The position numbers and the translations under genes are program-made. The notes below the pieces were generated by a model. It made no database searches, was not told the DNA's origin, and was given only the letters and a program-made list of their open reading frames with translations. A stretch of DNA of 64,000 bases from Nakamurella flava (GTDB lineage: Bacteria; Actinomycetota; Actinomycetes; Mycobacteriales; Nakamurellaceae), in assembly GCF_005298075.1 (NCBI RefSeq), contig NZ_SZZH01000003.1, forward strand, positions 806,001-870,000, written 5' to 3'. Position 1 is the first letter of the stretch. Each line of letters begins with the position of its first letter. Positions 10,465 through 19,028 of the stretch are shown in pieces.

Positions 10465-11355
10465 ATGAAGGGGATCATCCTGGCCGGCGGCGCGGGGACG
10501 AGGCTCCATCCGATCACCCGGGCGGTGTCCAAGCAGCTGCTGCCGGTCTACGACAAACCGATGATCTACTACCCGCTCTCGGTGCTGATGCTGGCCGGGA
10601 TCCGGGACATCCTGATCATCACCACCCCGGAGGACAACGCCGGGTTCCGGCGGCTGCTGGGGGACGGCAGCGAGTGGGGTCTGCAGCTGTCGTACGCCGA
10701 GCAGCCGCGGCCCGAGGGCCTGGCCCAGGCGTTCGTCATCGGCGCCGATCACGTCGGCGACGACTCGGTCGCCCTGGTGCTGGGCGACAACATCTTCTAC
10801 GGGCACCGCTTCTCCGAGACCCTCGGTCAGGCGGCCGAGGCCGTGGCCCGGGACGGCGGCTGCGTGCTGTTCGGCTACCCGGTCCGGGATCCGGAGCGGT
10901 ACGGCGTGGGGGAGCGGGACGCCTCCGGCCGCCTGGTGTCAATCGAGGAGAAGCCGGCGAAGCCGAAGTCGAACCTGGCCATCACCGGCCTCTACTTCTA
11001 CGACAACGACGTGGTCTCCTATGCCCGGGACCTGCAGCCCAGCCCGCGCGGCGAGCTGGAGATCACCGACCTGAACAACATCTACGTGGCCCGCGGCCGG
11101 GCCTCGCTCACCGACCTCGGTCGTGGGTTCGCCTGGCTGGACACCGGTACGCACGATTCGCTGCTGGAGGCCGGGGAGTTCGTCAAGGTGCTGGAACACC
11201 GGCAGGGGGTGCGGATCTCCTGCCTGGAGGAGATCGCCCTGCTGCGGGGGTTCCTCACCGCGGACGAGGTTCTCGAGCGGGGTCGGGCCCTGTCGAAGTC
11301 GCCGTACGGCCAGTACGTCATGGCCGTCGCCCGGGCGGCCGGGGCCGCCGGCTGA
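10465..11355 (+). CDS. rmlA: Glucose-1-phosphate thymidylyltransferase
   Basis: RmlA makes dTDP-glucose from dTTP and glucose-1-phosphate, the first step to dTDP-rhamnose. The 296-residue length is standard. Nucleotide-binding [19 protein letters not shown] begins at residue 6, followed by [26 protein letters not shown] with the catalytic Asp, and [23 protein letters not shown]-rich GGAGGGGGG tract precedes the ATG. The rest of the rml genes are not in the window. It sits directly after the WbbL-like transferase, which would use the final product, and before manC. Confidence 0.95.
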   Translation: MKGIILAGGAGTRLHPITRAVSKQLLPVYDKPMIYYPLSVLMLAGIRDILIITTPEDNAGFRRLLGDGSEWGLQLSYAEQPRPEGLAQAFVIGADHVGDDSVALVLGDNIFYGHRFSETLGQAAEAVARDGGCVLFGYPVRDPERYGVGERDASGRLVSIEEKPAKPKSNLAITGLYFYDNDVVSYARDLQPSPRGELEITDLNNIYVARGRASLTDLGRGFAWLDTGTHDSLLEAGEFVKVLEHRQGVRISCLEEIALLRGFLTADEVLERGRALSKSPYGQYVMAVARAAGAAG

Positions 11356-11486
11356 GGGGCCGGTATCCCGGGTCGCGGCCCGGGGAGTAGGACGTAACGC
11401 ACCGGTTCGACGCCGCGGTCGAGCCGGACGCGATTCGGCGGACCGCCGGATCGCCAGGGATCGACGAGCCTGATGGAGAACACCTG

Positions 11487-12578
11487 ATGACCCAAGCGCG
11501 CAAGGGTGCCACCGACGTGGATGCGGTGGTGCTGGTCGGAGGCAAGGGCACCCGGCTGCGGCCGCTGACCCTGTCGGCCCCCAAGCCCATGCTGCCGACG
11601 GCAGGGGTGCCGTTCCTGGAGCACCTGCTGTCGCGGATCCGGGCCGCCGGGATGACCCACGTGGTCCTCGGCACCTCGTACAAGGCCGAGACGTTCACCG
11701 AGTACTTCGGCGACGGCTCGGCGCACGGCCTGGAGATCGAGTACGTCGTCGAGGACAGCCCGCTGGGCACCGGCGGCGCCATCCGCAACGTCGCCGACCG
11801 GCTGCGACACGACACCGCGATGATCTTCAACGGCGACATCCTGTCCGGGGTCGACCTCGGGGATCTGCTGTCCACCCATCGACGGACCAGCGCCGACGTC
11901 ACCCTGCACCTGGTGAAGGTGGCCGATCCGCGCGCCTTCGGTTCCGTGCCCACCGGCAAGGACGGGCGGGTGCAGGCGTTCCTGGAGAAGACGAACAGCC
12001 CGCCCACCGACCAGATCAACGCCGGCTGCTACGTGTTCTCGCGAGCCGCGCTGGAGGACATCCCGGCCGGCCAGGTCGTCTCGGTCGAGCGGGAGACCTT
12101 CCCCGGCCTGCTGGCCGCCGGGGCCCGGGTCTTCGGCCACGTCGACTCGACCTACTGGCTGGACCTGGGTACGCCGGCCGCCTTCGTCCGGGGTTCGGCC
12201 GATCTGGTGCTCGGTACGGCACCGACCGCCGCGCTGCCCGGTCCGACCGGCGCGTCGCTCGTCCTGCCCGGGGCCACCGTCGCCGACGACGCGATCCTGA
12301 CGGCGGGCACCACCATCGGCGCCGGTGCCTCGGTGGCCGCCGGGGCCCACGTGACCCAGTCGGTCGTCTTCGCCGACGCGCAGATCGGGGCCGGGGCCCG
12401 GGTGGAGAACTCGGTGATCGGGGCCGGCGCCCGGATCGGCGCCGACGCGATCGTCGTCGACGCGGTGATCGGCGACGGCGCCGTGGTCGGCGACCGGTGC
12501 GAGCTGTTGTCCGGCGTGCGGGTCTGGCCGGGTGTGCAGCTGCCCGACGGTGGGGTGCGGTTCTCGGCCGACGCCTGA
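11487..12578 (+). CDS. manC: Mannose-1-phosphate guanylyltransferase
   Basis: The enzyme forms GDP-mannose from GTP and mannose-1-phosphate. The 363-residue protein has VLVGGKGTRLRPLTLSAPKPM at residues 15-35, then FNGDILSGVD with the metal-binding Asp and VSVERETFP with TYWLDLGTP. From about residue 250 a left-handed beta-helix of hexapeptide repeats follows (IGAGA, VAAGA, IGADA and similar). This two-domain form matches the mycobacterial Rv3264c type. Position next to the rhamnosyltransferase and close to fbiB, whiB2, manB and manA repeats the known actinobacterial order. GDP-mannose feeds the two dehydratases, mannosylated lipids and glycoproteins. Confidence 0.92.
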   Translation: MTQARKGATDVDAVVLVGGKGTRLRPLTLSAPKPMLPTAGVPFLEHLLSRIRAAGMTHVVLGTSYKAETFTEYFGDGSAHGLEIEYVVEDSPLGTGGAIRNVADRLRHDTAMIFNGDILSGVDLGDLLSTHRRTSADVTLHLVKVADPRAFGSVPTGKDGRVQAFLEKTNSPPTDQINAGCYVFSRAALEDIPAGQVVSVERETFPGLLAAGARVFGHVDSTYWLDLGTPAAFVRGSADLVLGTAPTAALPGPTGASLVLPGATVADDAILTAGTTIGAGASVAAGAHVTQSVVFADAQIGAGARVENSVIGAGARIGADAIVVDAVIGDGAVVGDRCELLSGVRVWPGVQLPDGGVRFSADA

Positions 12579-12589
12579 TCGTGCCCCGA

Positions 12590-12624
12590 CCGACGGCCGG
12601 CCCCGCCCGGGGGCCGGCCGTCGG
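12590..12624 (+). terminator. Strong GC hairpin after manC
   Basis: A perfect 15-bp inverted repeat (12590-12604 with 12610-12624) and a 5-base loop begins 12 bases after the manC stop. No U-tract follows, as is common in high-GC actinobacteria. Confidence 0.6.
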
Positions 12625-12706
12625 CGTTCCCGGGCAGTCGGCCGGACATGACACCCTGGTCCAACGCACCACCGACCGAACGTCACGCCCCAAGGAGACG
12701 ACCCGA

Positions 12707-13357
12707 GTGAGCCGCGCCCCGATGCTGTCCACCTCCGTCCGGCCGAGTGGTCGCAGCTCCGGCCGGTGGGGCGCCCTGGTGGCGGCAGCGGTGCTGCTCA
12801 CCGCCTGCAGCGGCGGCGGCAGCACGGCCCCGAGTGGCCCGTCCGGCTCGTCGACGGTCAGCAGCACCACAGCGTCGGCCCCGTCCGGGCCTGGCGCCAC
12901 GGCGGCCGTCGAGGCGCTGTCGGGGACCGGCTGGAAGCTGACCGGTCTGCTGTCCGGCGGTTCCACCGCCGCGGTGGCCGCGGGCCTGAACGGGTGGGTC
13001 CGGTTCGCCCCCGACCAGGCCGGCCTGCAGGTCGCCTTCAACACGAGCTGCAACCGCGGCATCGGGGCCGCCACGGTCGACGCCGCCGGCGACGGACGCA
13101 CCGGGGAGATCACCTTCGATCCACCCCGGGCCACGTTGATCTACTGCGACGGGGCCAGCGGCACGACCGAGACGGTGATGCTGGCGCTGCTGTCCGGTCC
13201 GCGCACCTTCACGGTCGACCAGGCCGGGACCCTGTCCATCACCTCGACCGACGGGTCCTCCGGGATGGTCTTCACCGCCGACCCGACGGTGGGCGCCGAC
13301 GCGTTCGATCAGACGTCCGGCACGCCGGCGACGACGTCCACCACGGTCTCCGGCTGA
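12707..13357 (+). CDS. Lipoprotein with META (HslJ-like) domain
   Basis: The 216-residue protein starts at GTG 12707 behind AAGGAGACG. A basic N terminus and hydrophobic stretch end in LLTAC, a lipobox, so it should be lipid-anchored on the outer face of the membrane. After a Ser/Thr/Gly-rich linker, residues from about 70 match a META domain: GWKLTGL, NTSCNRGIGA, FDPPRATLIYCDG, and a final strand ending in MVF. The paired cysteines are typical of this fold. META proteins include HslJ and are linked to envelope stress or motility, but no function is established for actinobacterial ones. It stands alone between manC and a convergent NUDIX gene. Confidence 0.8.
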   Translation: MSRAPMLSTSVRPSGRSSGRWGALVAAAVLLTACSGGGSTAPSGPSGSSTVSSTTASAPSGPGATAAVEALSGTGWKLTGLLSGGSTAAVAAGLNGWVRFAPDQAGLQVAFNTSCNRGIGAATVDAAGDGRTGEITFDPPRATLIYCDGASGTTETVMLALLSGPRTFTVDQAGTLSITSTDGSSGMVFTADPTVGADAFDQTSGTPATTSTTVSG

Positions 13358-13369
13358 CCGGGGGCCGCG

Positions 13370-13996
13370 TCAGCGACGGAGCGAACGCCGTGCCGCGGCC
13401 ACCGTGTCCCGCACCCCGTCGTCCACGTCCTCCGGCAGCGCGTCGACCGGCCAGAAGCGCAGGTCGTCGGATTCGTCGGAGATGACGGGCGTCGCCCCGG
13501 CCGGAGCGACGAAGGCGTAGCGCACGTCGAAGTGCCGGGTGGGCCGGCCCAGCGAGCAGGTGATCGGGTGGACGTCCAGGTGCACGGGGTGACCGCCGGC
13601 CAGCGGCCGGAGCCGGGTCCCGCTCGCACCGGGCGCGGTCAGCCCCGACTCCTCGTCGGCCTCCCGGGTGGCGGCCGCGAGCAGCGTGGCGTCGGTGGGT
13701 TCGCAGTGCCCGCCCAGCTGCACCCACCGGCCGATCCGCGGGTGCAGAGTCAGCAGCACGCCGCGATGGTCGGCCGACAAGACGACGGCGCTGGCCGTCA
13801 GATGACCGGGCACACAGGCCCGCGCGGTCGCGTCGGGGCGGGCCAGCAGGAGGGCCAGGAACGCCTCCCGCAGGGCCGCCTGCGCCGGGTCCGGGGGGAC
13901 CCACCCGCGCAGCACGGTCAGGGCGTCGGTGTGCAGCGGCGCGTGGGCGGCGACCACCTGCGGGTCCGGGCCCGGGATGTCGTCGTCGTGCGTCAT
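13370..13996 (-). CDS. NUDIX hydrolase
   Basis: The 208-residue protein has the NUDIX signature core READEESGL, preceded by GRWVQLGGHCEPTD, the glycine-rich loop. The spacing inside the box is one residue different from the canonical pattern, as in other GGHCEP-type members. NUDIX enzymes cleave nucleoside diphosphates linked to another group; the substrate here is unknown. ATG at 13996 overlaps the fbiB stop, so it is translated with fbiB and fbiA. Many actinobacteria have such a gene after fbiB, which hints at a housekeeping or F420-related role. Confidence 0.85.
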   Translation of the reverse strand: MTHDDDIPGPDPQVVAAHAPLHTDALTVLRGWVPPDPAQAALREAFLALLLARPDATARACVPGHLTASAVVLSADHRGVLLTLHPRIGRWVQLGGHCEPTDATLLAAATREADEESGLTAPGASGTRLRPLAGGHPVHLDVHPITCSLGRPTRHFDVRYAFVAPAGATPVISDESDDLRFWPVDALPEDVDDGVRDTVAAARRSLRR

Positions 13997-15378
13997 CGCA
14001 GCATCAGGCCCTCGTCGGACGGCGGCCGTGGGACCAACGGTTCCGTCGGGTACCCGACCGCGACTCCACCCAGCGGGGTCCAGTCGTCGGGGACCTGCAG
14101 GACGCCGCGGACCACGGCCGGGCAGAAGATCGTCGACGAGATCCACGCCGAGCCCAGCCCCTCGGCGGCCAGCGCGACCAGCAGCGCCTGCACGGCCGCG
14201 CCGCCGGCGACGGTGAACATGGTGCGTTCGGCGTCGCGTCGTCGGGCGTCGGGGTAGTCGTGCCGGCCCTGTCCGGTCAGGAACGGAACGATCACCTCGG
14301 GGGCGGTCCGCAGCACCTGGCCCCGGGCGGTGCGCCGGGCGATGCGGTCGGGCGTCCAGCCGTCGCCGGCCAGATCGGCCTCCCACTCGGCCTGCATGGC
14401 CTCGAACAGCGCGTCCCGGTGTTCGCGCACCCAGACGAACCGGACCGGTCGGGTGTGGTGCGGGGCGGGCGCGGTGAGGGCGACGCCGACGGCACGGGTC
14501 AGCGCGGCGGGGTCGACGGGCGCGGTGGTGAACGCGCGGACCGTGCGGCGCAGCAGCACGGCCTCCCGGCGGCCCTGCTCGACGGCCAGGTCGGTGCCCA
14601 GGCGGAAGAGGTCCTCGTGGGTCGGTCGGATCAGCGACCGGGCGGTCTGATCCACCGGCGGCCCCGGTTCGCCGGGCTGCGGCTCGGGGTCGGGCGGCAC
14701 GAGGGCCGACGACCAGCGGGCGACGGCGACGGGAACGCCGCCCAGCTTGCCCTTGACCAGGTCACCGGCGGCGGCGAGTTCGTCGCCCAGCGCGACCTGG
14801 GTGACCGTCAGCTCGTTGCCGAACTCGTCGACCCCGCCCCGGTGGTCGTCCAGGACGAGCACGCCGGCCGCGCCGATCGCCACGTCGGTGACGCCGCTGC
14901 GCCAGGCCCGGCCCTGGGTGTCGGTGACGATCACCCCGACCCGGCGGCCCCGCGCGGCGAAGGCGGTGACCAGACCGCGCGCGGAGGCGTCGGGATCTTC
15001 CGGCAGCAGGGCGATCTCGTCGGTGTGCACGTTGGAGGCGTCGATGCCGGCGGCGGCAGCGACGATCCCGAGGTGGTTCTCGACGATCTTCGTGCGGCCG
15101 ACCTGCGCGACCAGTCGCACCGTCTGCTCGTCGATGAGCCGGCGCCGGAACTCGTCGCGTTCGGTCGGGTCGGTGGGGCTGGGCACCAGCCGGCCCTCGA
15201 CCTTGGACAGCACCTTGGACGTGACGATGAGGATGTCGCCGTCGGCGATCCACGGGGCGTGCTCGACGAGCGCGGCGGCCAGGTCGTCGCCGGGCCGGAA
15301 GTCCGGCAGCCCGGTCACCGGGTGCAGGTGCAGGGAACGGGCCTGGCCGGTCGGGGCCGGTTGCTCAGGAGCGGACAC
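13993..15378 (-). CDS. fbiB: Coenzyme F420:L-glutamate ligase, fused to nitroreductase-like domain
   Basis: FbiB adds glutamates to F420-0 and, in actinobacteria, reduces dehydro-F420-0. The N-terminal domain (about residues 1-250) shows LPDFRPGDDLA, ILIVTSKVLSKVEGR, and VHTDEIALLPEDPDASARGL, then DTQGRAWRSGVTDVAIG, hallmarks of the CofE-type GTP-dependent ligase. Residues from about 255 form an FMN-dependent nitroreductase domain with RRTVRAFTTAPVD and LVALAAEGLGSAWISSTIF. The full two-domain length of 461 residues is as in mycobacteria. GTG start at 15378 overlaps the fbiA stop by 14 bp. Confidence 0.95.
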   Translation of the reverse strand: MSAPEQPAPTGQARSLHLHPVTGLPDFRPGDDLAAALVEHAPWIADGDILIVTSKVLSKVEGRLVPSPTDPTERDEFRRRLIDEQTVRLVAQVGRTKIVENHLGIVAAAAGIDASNVHTDEIALLPEDPDASARGLVTAFAARGRRVGVIVTDTQGRAWRSGVTDVAIGAAGVLVLDDHRGGVDEFGNELTVTQVALGDELAAAGDLVKGKLGGVPVAVARWSSALVPPDPEPQPGEPGPPVDQTARSLIRPTHEDLFRLGTDLAVEQGRREAVLLRRTVRAFTTAPVDPAALTRAVGVALTAPAPHHTRPVRFVWVREHRDALFEAMQAEWEADLAGDGWTPDRIARRTARGQVLRTAPEVIVPFLTGQGRHDYPDARRRDAERTMFTVAGGAAVQALLVALAAEGLGSAWISSTIFCPAVVRGVLQVPDDWTPLGGVAVGYPTEPLVPRPPSDEGLMLR

Positions 15379-16381
15379 CGGCGACCTCCAGGGCGGTGGC
15401 GACGATCCCGGCGGTGGCCGCCGGGTCGCTCATCAGCAGGGGCGCCCGGACGACGTCGACGCCGGGGACGTCCGCGTGGTCGTCGGGGGCGATCAGCCAG
15501 GCGTCGAGCAGGCCGCCGTCGGTGCGGGCGCCGTAGTGCCGGCCGACCCCCTCGGCCGTGCAGGGCACGTCGATGGCGGCCAGGCACGCGTCGGCGTGCC
15601 CGCGGACCGGGGCGCCGCCGATGATGGGGGAGACCCCGACGACCGGGGCGGTCGTGGTGCGGACCGCGTCGGCGATGCCGGGAACGGCGAGGATGGTGCC
15701 GATCGAGACCACCGGGTTGGACGGGGCGAGCAGGACGATGTCCGCGGTGCGGATGGCGTCGAGGACCCCGGGTCCGGGGGTGGCCTCGGCCGCGCCGATC
15801 GGGGTGATCTCCCGGGCGGGCAGTGCCGCCCGGTGCCGGATCCACCACTCCTGGAAGTGCAGGGCGACCCGGCCGGCCGGCCCGTCGTCGGTCGGCTCCG
15901 GATCGTCGACCACCACGTGGGTCTCGACCCGGTCGTCGGTCATCGGCAGGAGGTCGACCCCGGGCTGCCAGCGGGCACTCAGGGCCTGGGTGACCAGCGA
16001 CAACGGGTAACCGGCGTCGAGCATCCGGGTCCGGACCAGGTGGGTGGCGATGTCCCGGTCGCCGAGGGAGAACCAGGGCGCCTCGGCTCCGTAGCCCGCG
16101 AGTTCGGCCGAGACGGTCCAGGTCTCGTCCCGTCGGCCCCATCCGCGTTCGAGGTCGGAGACCCCGGCCAGGGTGTACAGGCACGAGTCGAGGTCGGGGC
16201 AGACCTGCAGGTTGTGCAGTCGGATGTCGTCGGCCGTGTTCACCACGGCCGAGACCGTCGGCTGGACCCCGGCGTCGGGATTCGCCGGGGGCGGCCCGAA
16301 CGGCGACCAGCCCAGATGTTGCTTCACGCCGAGCAGGAACTTCGCCCCGCCGACGCCGCCGACCAGCACCGTGATCCTCAC
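15365..16381 (-). CDS. fbiA: 2-phospho-L-lactate/phosphoenolpyruvate transferase of F420 synthesis
   Basis: FbiA joins the lactyl-2-phospho or enolpyruvyl group from the guanylyl-linked donor to the deazaflavin FO, giving (dehydro-)F420-0. The N terminus ITVLVGGVGGAKFLLGV is diagnostic, as are NTADDIRLHNLQVCPDLDS and the segment APSNPVVSIGTILAVPG. GTG at 16381 is chosen because homology starts there and the frame upstream overlaps the protease gene without motifs. Length of 338 residues is normal. It is followed by fbiB with a 14-bp overlap. The cell should therefore contain F420; fbiC and fbiD are not in the window. Confidence 0.95.
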   Translation of the reverse strand: MRITVLVGGVGGAKFLLGVKQHLGWSPFGPPPANPDAGVQPTVSAVVNTADDIRLHNLQVCPDLDSCLYTLAGVSDLERGWGRRDETWTVSAELAGYGAEAPWFSLGDRDIATHLVRTRMLDAGYPLSLVTQALSARWQPGVDLLPMTDDRVETHVVVDDPEPTDDGPAGRVALHFQEWWIRHRAALPAREITPIGAAEATPGPGVLDAIRTADIVLLAPSNPVVSIGTILAVPGIADAVRTTTAPVVGVSPIIGGAPVRGHADACLAAIDVPCTAEGVGRHYGARTDGGLLDAWLIAPDDHADVPGVDVVRAPLLMSDPAATAGIVATALEVAGVRS

Positions 16382-16452
16382 GTCGATCAATCCTTCCAGA
16401 CGCGCGGACCGGTCGATCTGTTCGCCGGACGGGCCGCCCCCCACAGGCGGGG

Positions 16453-17202
16453 TCAGCGCCAGAACTGGAACGCCCCGGCGCCGTACGCGGCGAGCAGGGG
16501 GTTCCCGCCACTGACCACGAGCAACCGGTAGCCGGCGCCGAAGAGGGCGGACCCCAGTTGGGGCACGCTCCACAGCAGCGCGAACACGGCCAGCGGCAGC
16601 CAGGGGCGGATCGGCCGGATGCGCTCGCGGAAGGCGGGCGACAGGTACGGCTCGATGATCCCGAAGCCGTCGAACCCGGGGACGGGCAACAGGTTCAGGA
16701 TCCCGGCCACGAACTGCAACAGGGCCAGGAAGGACAGGGCGGCCCCCAACGGTGAGTCCATCCCGCCGGCGACCGCGGCGAGGACGGCGCCGGCCAGCAG
16801 ATTGACCAGCGGACCAGCGGCCGAGACCAGGCTGGCGAACCAGGGCCGGCGCAGCAGGCCCGGCTGGACGAGCACGGCCCCGCCCGGAAGGGGGATGCCG
16901 CCGACGGCGAGCAGGATCAGCGGGATGACGATGCTGTAGGCGAGATCGGTGTACCGCAACGGGTTCAACGTGAGGTAGCCCCGGGCCCGTACGGACACGT
17001 CGCCCCCGAGGTAGGCGACGAGGGCGTGGGCGAACTCGTGCAGGCACAGGGTGACCAGCCAGCCGCCCAGGACGAACAGGAAGACCAACACTCCGGTCGG
17101 CAGCCCGCCGGGTCGGGCGTCGGTGGCCAGGAACACCCCGACGGCAGCGGTCACAATCAGTACGGTCGGGAAGATCCAGGTTCCGCCGGTTCGGTAGGAC
17201 AT
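16453..17202 (-). CDS. Site-2-protease-like zinc metallopeptidase (M50)
   Basis: A polytopic membrane protein of 249 residues. HEFAH near residue 55 is the zinc-binding HExxH, and NLLPVPGFDGF near residue 168 supplies the third ligand, together the site-2 protease signature. About five to six hydrophobic segments are visible. There is no PDZ or CBS domain, so this belongs to the short actinobacterial group of unknown substrate. It lies upstream of fbiA in the same direction, 71 bp apart, so a shared transcript is possible. Confidence 0.85.
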   Translation of the reverse strand: MSYRTGGTWIFPTVLIVTAAVGVFLATDARPGGLPTGVLVFLFVLGGWLVTLCLHEFAHALVAYLGGDVSVRARGYLTLNPLRYTDLAYSIVIPLILLAVGGIPLPGGAVLVQPGLLRRPWFASLVSAAGPLVNLLAGAVLAAVAGGMDSPLGAALSFLALLQFVAGILNLLPVPGFDGFGIIEPYLSPAFRERIRPIRPWLPLAVFALLWSVPQLGSALFGAGYRLLVVSGGNPLLAAYGAGAFQFWR

Positions 17203-17511
17203 GCCGCCAGTGTGACCGCTGGTGATCGACTTCCGAGCCCCCGTTCCCCATCCGGGTCGGCCTCCACGATCGTGGTGCGTATAGCACTCCGACGGCTTGA
17301 CTCCGGGCGGGACACACCTGTGTAATCACATCGGTGTCATTCAGCCGGGGGAGCTTCGACAGGGGGTCGGAGCGACATCGCCTCTCTGTTGTCGAAACGA
17401 CAACTGTTGGCGTGTCGATGATTCCACGCTCGTCACCCCATCGTGGATGGGGCGGCGGTACCGGCTGACGGACGGGGTGGCACCGCCGCTCCCATGGAAA
17501 GGACTTGGTCG
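17203..17511. promoter_or_regulatory. Intergenic region upstream of whiB2 with palindrome
   Basis: This 309-bp gap separates the leftward protease from whiB2. GTTGTCG and CGACAAC form a perfect 7-bp inverted repeat around AAA at 17388-17404. Further upstream ACACA-CC-TGTGT lies at 17312-17323. The local A+T content is above average. whiB genes elsewhere are controlled by developmental regulators, so operator sites are plausible. The binding protein is unknown. Confidence 0.4.
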
Positions 17512-17793
17512 ATGACCAGCCAGGGACAACTCTCCATCGCGTCGAGCGGGCTGGCTCTCGCACCTGCGGGTGCCGAGCCCGAGTGGCACGAGCGCGCACT
17601 CTGCGCGCAGACCGATCCGGAGGCCTTCTTCCCGGAGAAGGGCGGATCGACCCGGGAGGCCAAGAAGATCTGCGTGGGCTGCGAGGTGCGGGCCGAGTGC
17701 CTGTCCTACGCGTTGGCCAACGACGAGCGCTTCGGCATCTGGGGCGGGCTGTCCGAGCGGGAACGCCGGCGGCTCAAGCGGGCCGCCGGCTGA
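17512..17793 (+). CDS. whiB2: WhiB-family iron-sulfur transcriptional regulator, WhiB2/WhmD type
   Basis: The 93-residue protein has four cysteines at 31, 54, 57 and 63 (C, CVGC, C) that should bind a [4Fe-4S] cluster, GIWGG at 75-79, and a basic tail RERRRLKR for DNA contact. Start at ATG 17512 is supported by GGAAAGGA about nine bases upstream. WhiB2/WhmD is required for septation in mycobacteria, and WhiB for sporulation septation in Streptomyces; it acts with sigma factor region 4. Its place between the F420 genes and manB matches mycobacterial order. A strong terminator follows. Confidence 0.93.
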   Translation: MTSQGQLSIASSGLALAPAGAEPEWHERALCAQTDPEAFFPEKGGSTREAKKICVGCEVRAECLSYALANDERFGIWGGLSERERRRLKRAAG

Positions 17794-17824
17794 CCGCTCG
17801 TCCGCCGGCCGGTCACCGACAGCA

Positions 17825-17859
17825 CTGAGCCCCCGTCGACCCGGTCGACGGGGGCTCAG
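17825..17859. terminator. Bidirectional terminator between whiB2 and CAP gene
   Basis: A perfect 15-bp inverted repeat (17825-17839 with 17845-17859) and a 5-base loop lies between the two convergent stops. It should end transcripts from both sides. Confidence 0.75.
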
Positions 17860-17876
17860 CTGTCACTCGGGGCCGG

Positions 17877-18875
17877 TCAGCCGATCGGGACGATCTGGAA
17901 CTTCTCCCAGCCGCTGACGGAGTCTCGGTTGGCGATCAGTGGCCGGCTGCCGCCCGCCTCGGCGGTGACGATCTTGTTGTTCGCCTGGGCGCGCAGGCTG
18001 TAGGTGCCGTCGCCGTTGGTGATCAGTGTGAAGGTCTCCCAGCCGCTGGCGCTGGCCCGGTTGGAGATCAGCGGAGCCGAACCGGCGTTCTCCGCGCTGA
18101 CGAACTCGTTGTCGGCCATCGCCCGCAGGGTTCGGCTGTCACCCGACGTCGTCGTCATGGTGAAGGTCTCCCAGCCGCTGGCGCTGTCGCGGTTGGCGAT
18201 GAGCGGCTTCGTGCCGGCGGCCTCCGCGCTGACGAACTTGCCGTTGGCCATCGACTTGAAGGCGACCTTGCGGCTGGTCGGCGTGGTGCCGCCGCCACCG
18301 GCGTTCACCACGTTGCCCGGGTTGTCCACCTTGTCGGTGAAGGTCATCGTGTTCCAGTCGGTCCCGGCGCAACCCCCGCTGCCGGACACGGTGGCGACGC
18401 CGATGAACCGGTAGTCCTTGCCGAGGATGTTGGCCCGGTGGCCCGGGGACTCCATGTACAGGTTGAAGATGTCCTGGGCCGAGTACTGGTCCGTGGTCCA
18501 GCTGGCGACGTTCTCGCCCCACTTGGTGCGGCTGGCCGCGCCGTAGCTGGGCAGCTGGTTCCAGGCGTCCGGGTTGTGGGCGAGTCGGCAGCTGGTGCCA
18601 CCCGTCGCCATCTTGTCGGACCAGGACGTGGACAGGCGGCGCAGGTCGGCCGAATGCACCACCGGGCTCAGGCCGTTCTGGCTGCGGGCCTGGTTGACGA
18701 GCTTGACGAACTCGACGTCGATGGAGTCGCGCGGGGCGGCGGCCGCTGCGGTCGCCGGCACGCCGAGGGCGGCGGTGGCGGCGAGGACGACGGCCAGGAG
18801 GGCCACCGGTAGCCGGCTCCACCGACTGCGGGGGGCAGCGGCACGCGGCCCCGGGGAGGTGGACGAAGGCACCAT
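17877..18875 (-). CDS. Secreted CAP/SCP-domain protein with C-terminal beta-trefoil-like repeats
   Basis: A signal peptide is visible: basic RSRWSR, a hydrophobic LPVALLAVVLAATAALG core and an Ala-rich cleavage region near residue 48. The CAP domain follows (about 50-185) with VNQARSQNGL, WGENVAS and ESPGHRANIL, the conserved signatures. After a Gly/Thr linker come three repeats of about 40 residues, each ending in SGWE(T/K)F and containing LI(A/S)NR, like fascin or actin-crosslinking beta-trefoil modules that bind carbohydrates. ATG at 18875 is preferred over the upstream GTG at 18899 because AAGGGAGA precedes it. The protein likely acts outside the cell on the envelope or on polysaccharide; the target is unknown. 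Confidence 0.85.
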   Translation of the reverse strand: MVPSSTSPGPRAAAPRSRWSRLPVALLAVVLAATAALGVPATAAAAAPRDSIDVEFVKLVNQARSQNGLSPVVHSADLRRLSTSWSDKMATGGTSCRLAHNPDAWNQLPSYGAASRTKWGENVASWTTDQYSAQDIFNLYMESPGHRANILGKDYRFIGVATVSGSGGCAGTDWNTMTFTDKVDNPGNVVNAGGGGTTPTSRKVAFKSMANGKFVSAEAAGTKPLIANRDSASGWETFTMTTTSGDSRTLRAMADNEFVSAENAGSAPLISNRASASGWETFTLITNGDGTYSLRAQANNKIVTAEAGGSRPLIANRDSVSGWEKFQIVPIG

Positions 18876-19016
18876 GGTGAAACGATCTCCCTTGGTCACG
18901 GACGGTAGCGCACCGTCACCAAAAAATCGTAACCGTGACGCATTGCGACCAACAGCCCTGTCACCGTGCGGGACCGGAAGTTCCTTCGACCGAGTCGATC
19001 CGTCAATCCGGGCGAC

Positions 19017-19022
19017 TACGTT
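19017..19022 (+). promoter_or_regulatory. Candidate -10 for leaderless YccF mRNA
   Basis: TACGTT ends six bases before ATG 19029, the spacing expected for a leaderless transcript. No convincing -35 is visible. Confidence 0.35.
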
Positions 19023-19028
19023 ATGGGT

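Noticed and set aside
15365-17599. 744-codon open frame on the reverse strand spanning fbiA, the protease and the whiB2 upstream region
   Set aside because: Only the part from GTG 16381 on carries FbiA homology; the rest overlaps the protease and whiB2 in other frames and is a high-GC artefact.
17900-18270. CRISPR-like repeats
   Set aside because: The repetition is codon-level similarity of three protein modules in the CAP gene, not direct repeats with spacers.
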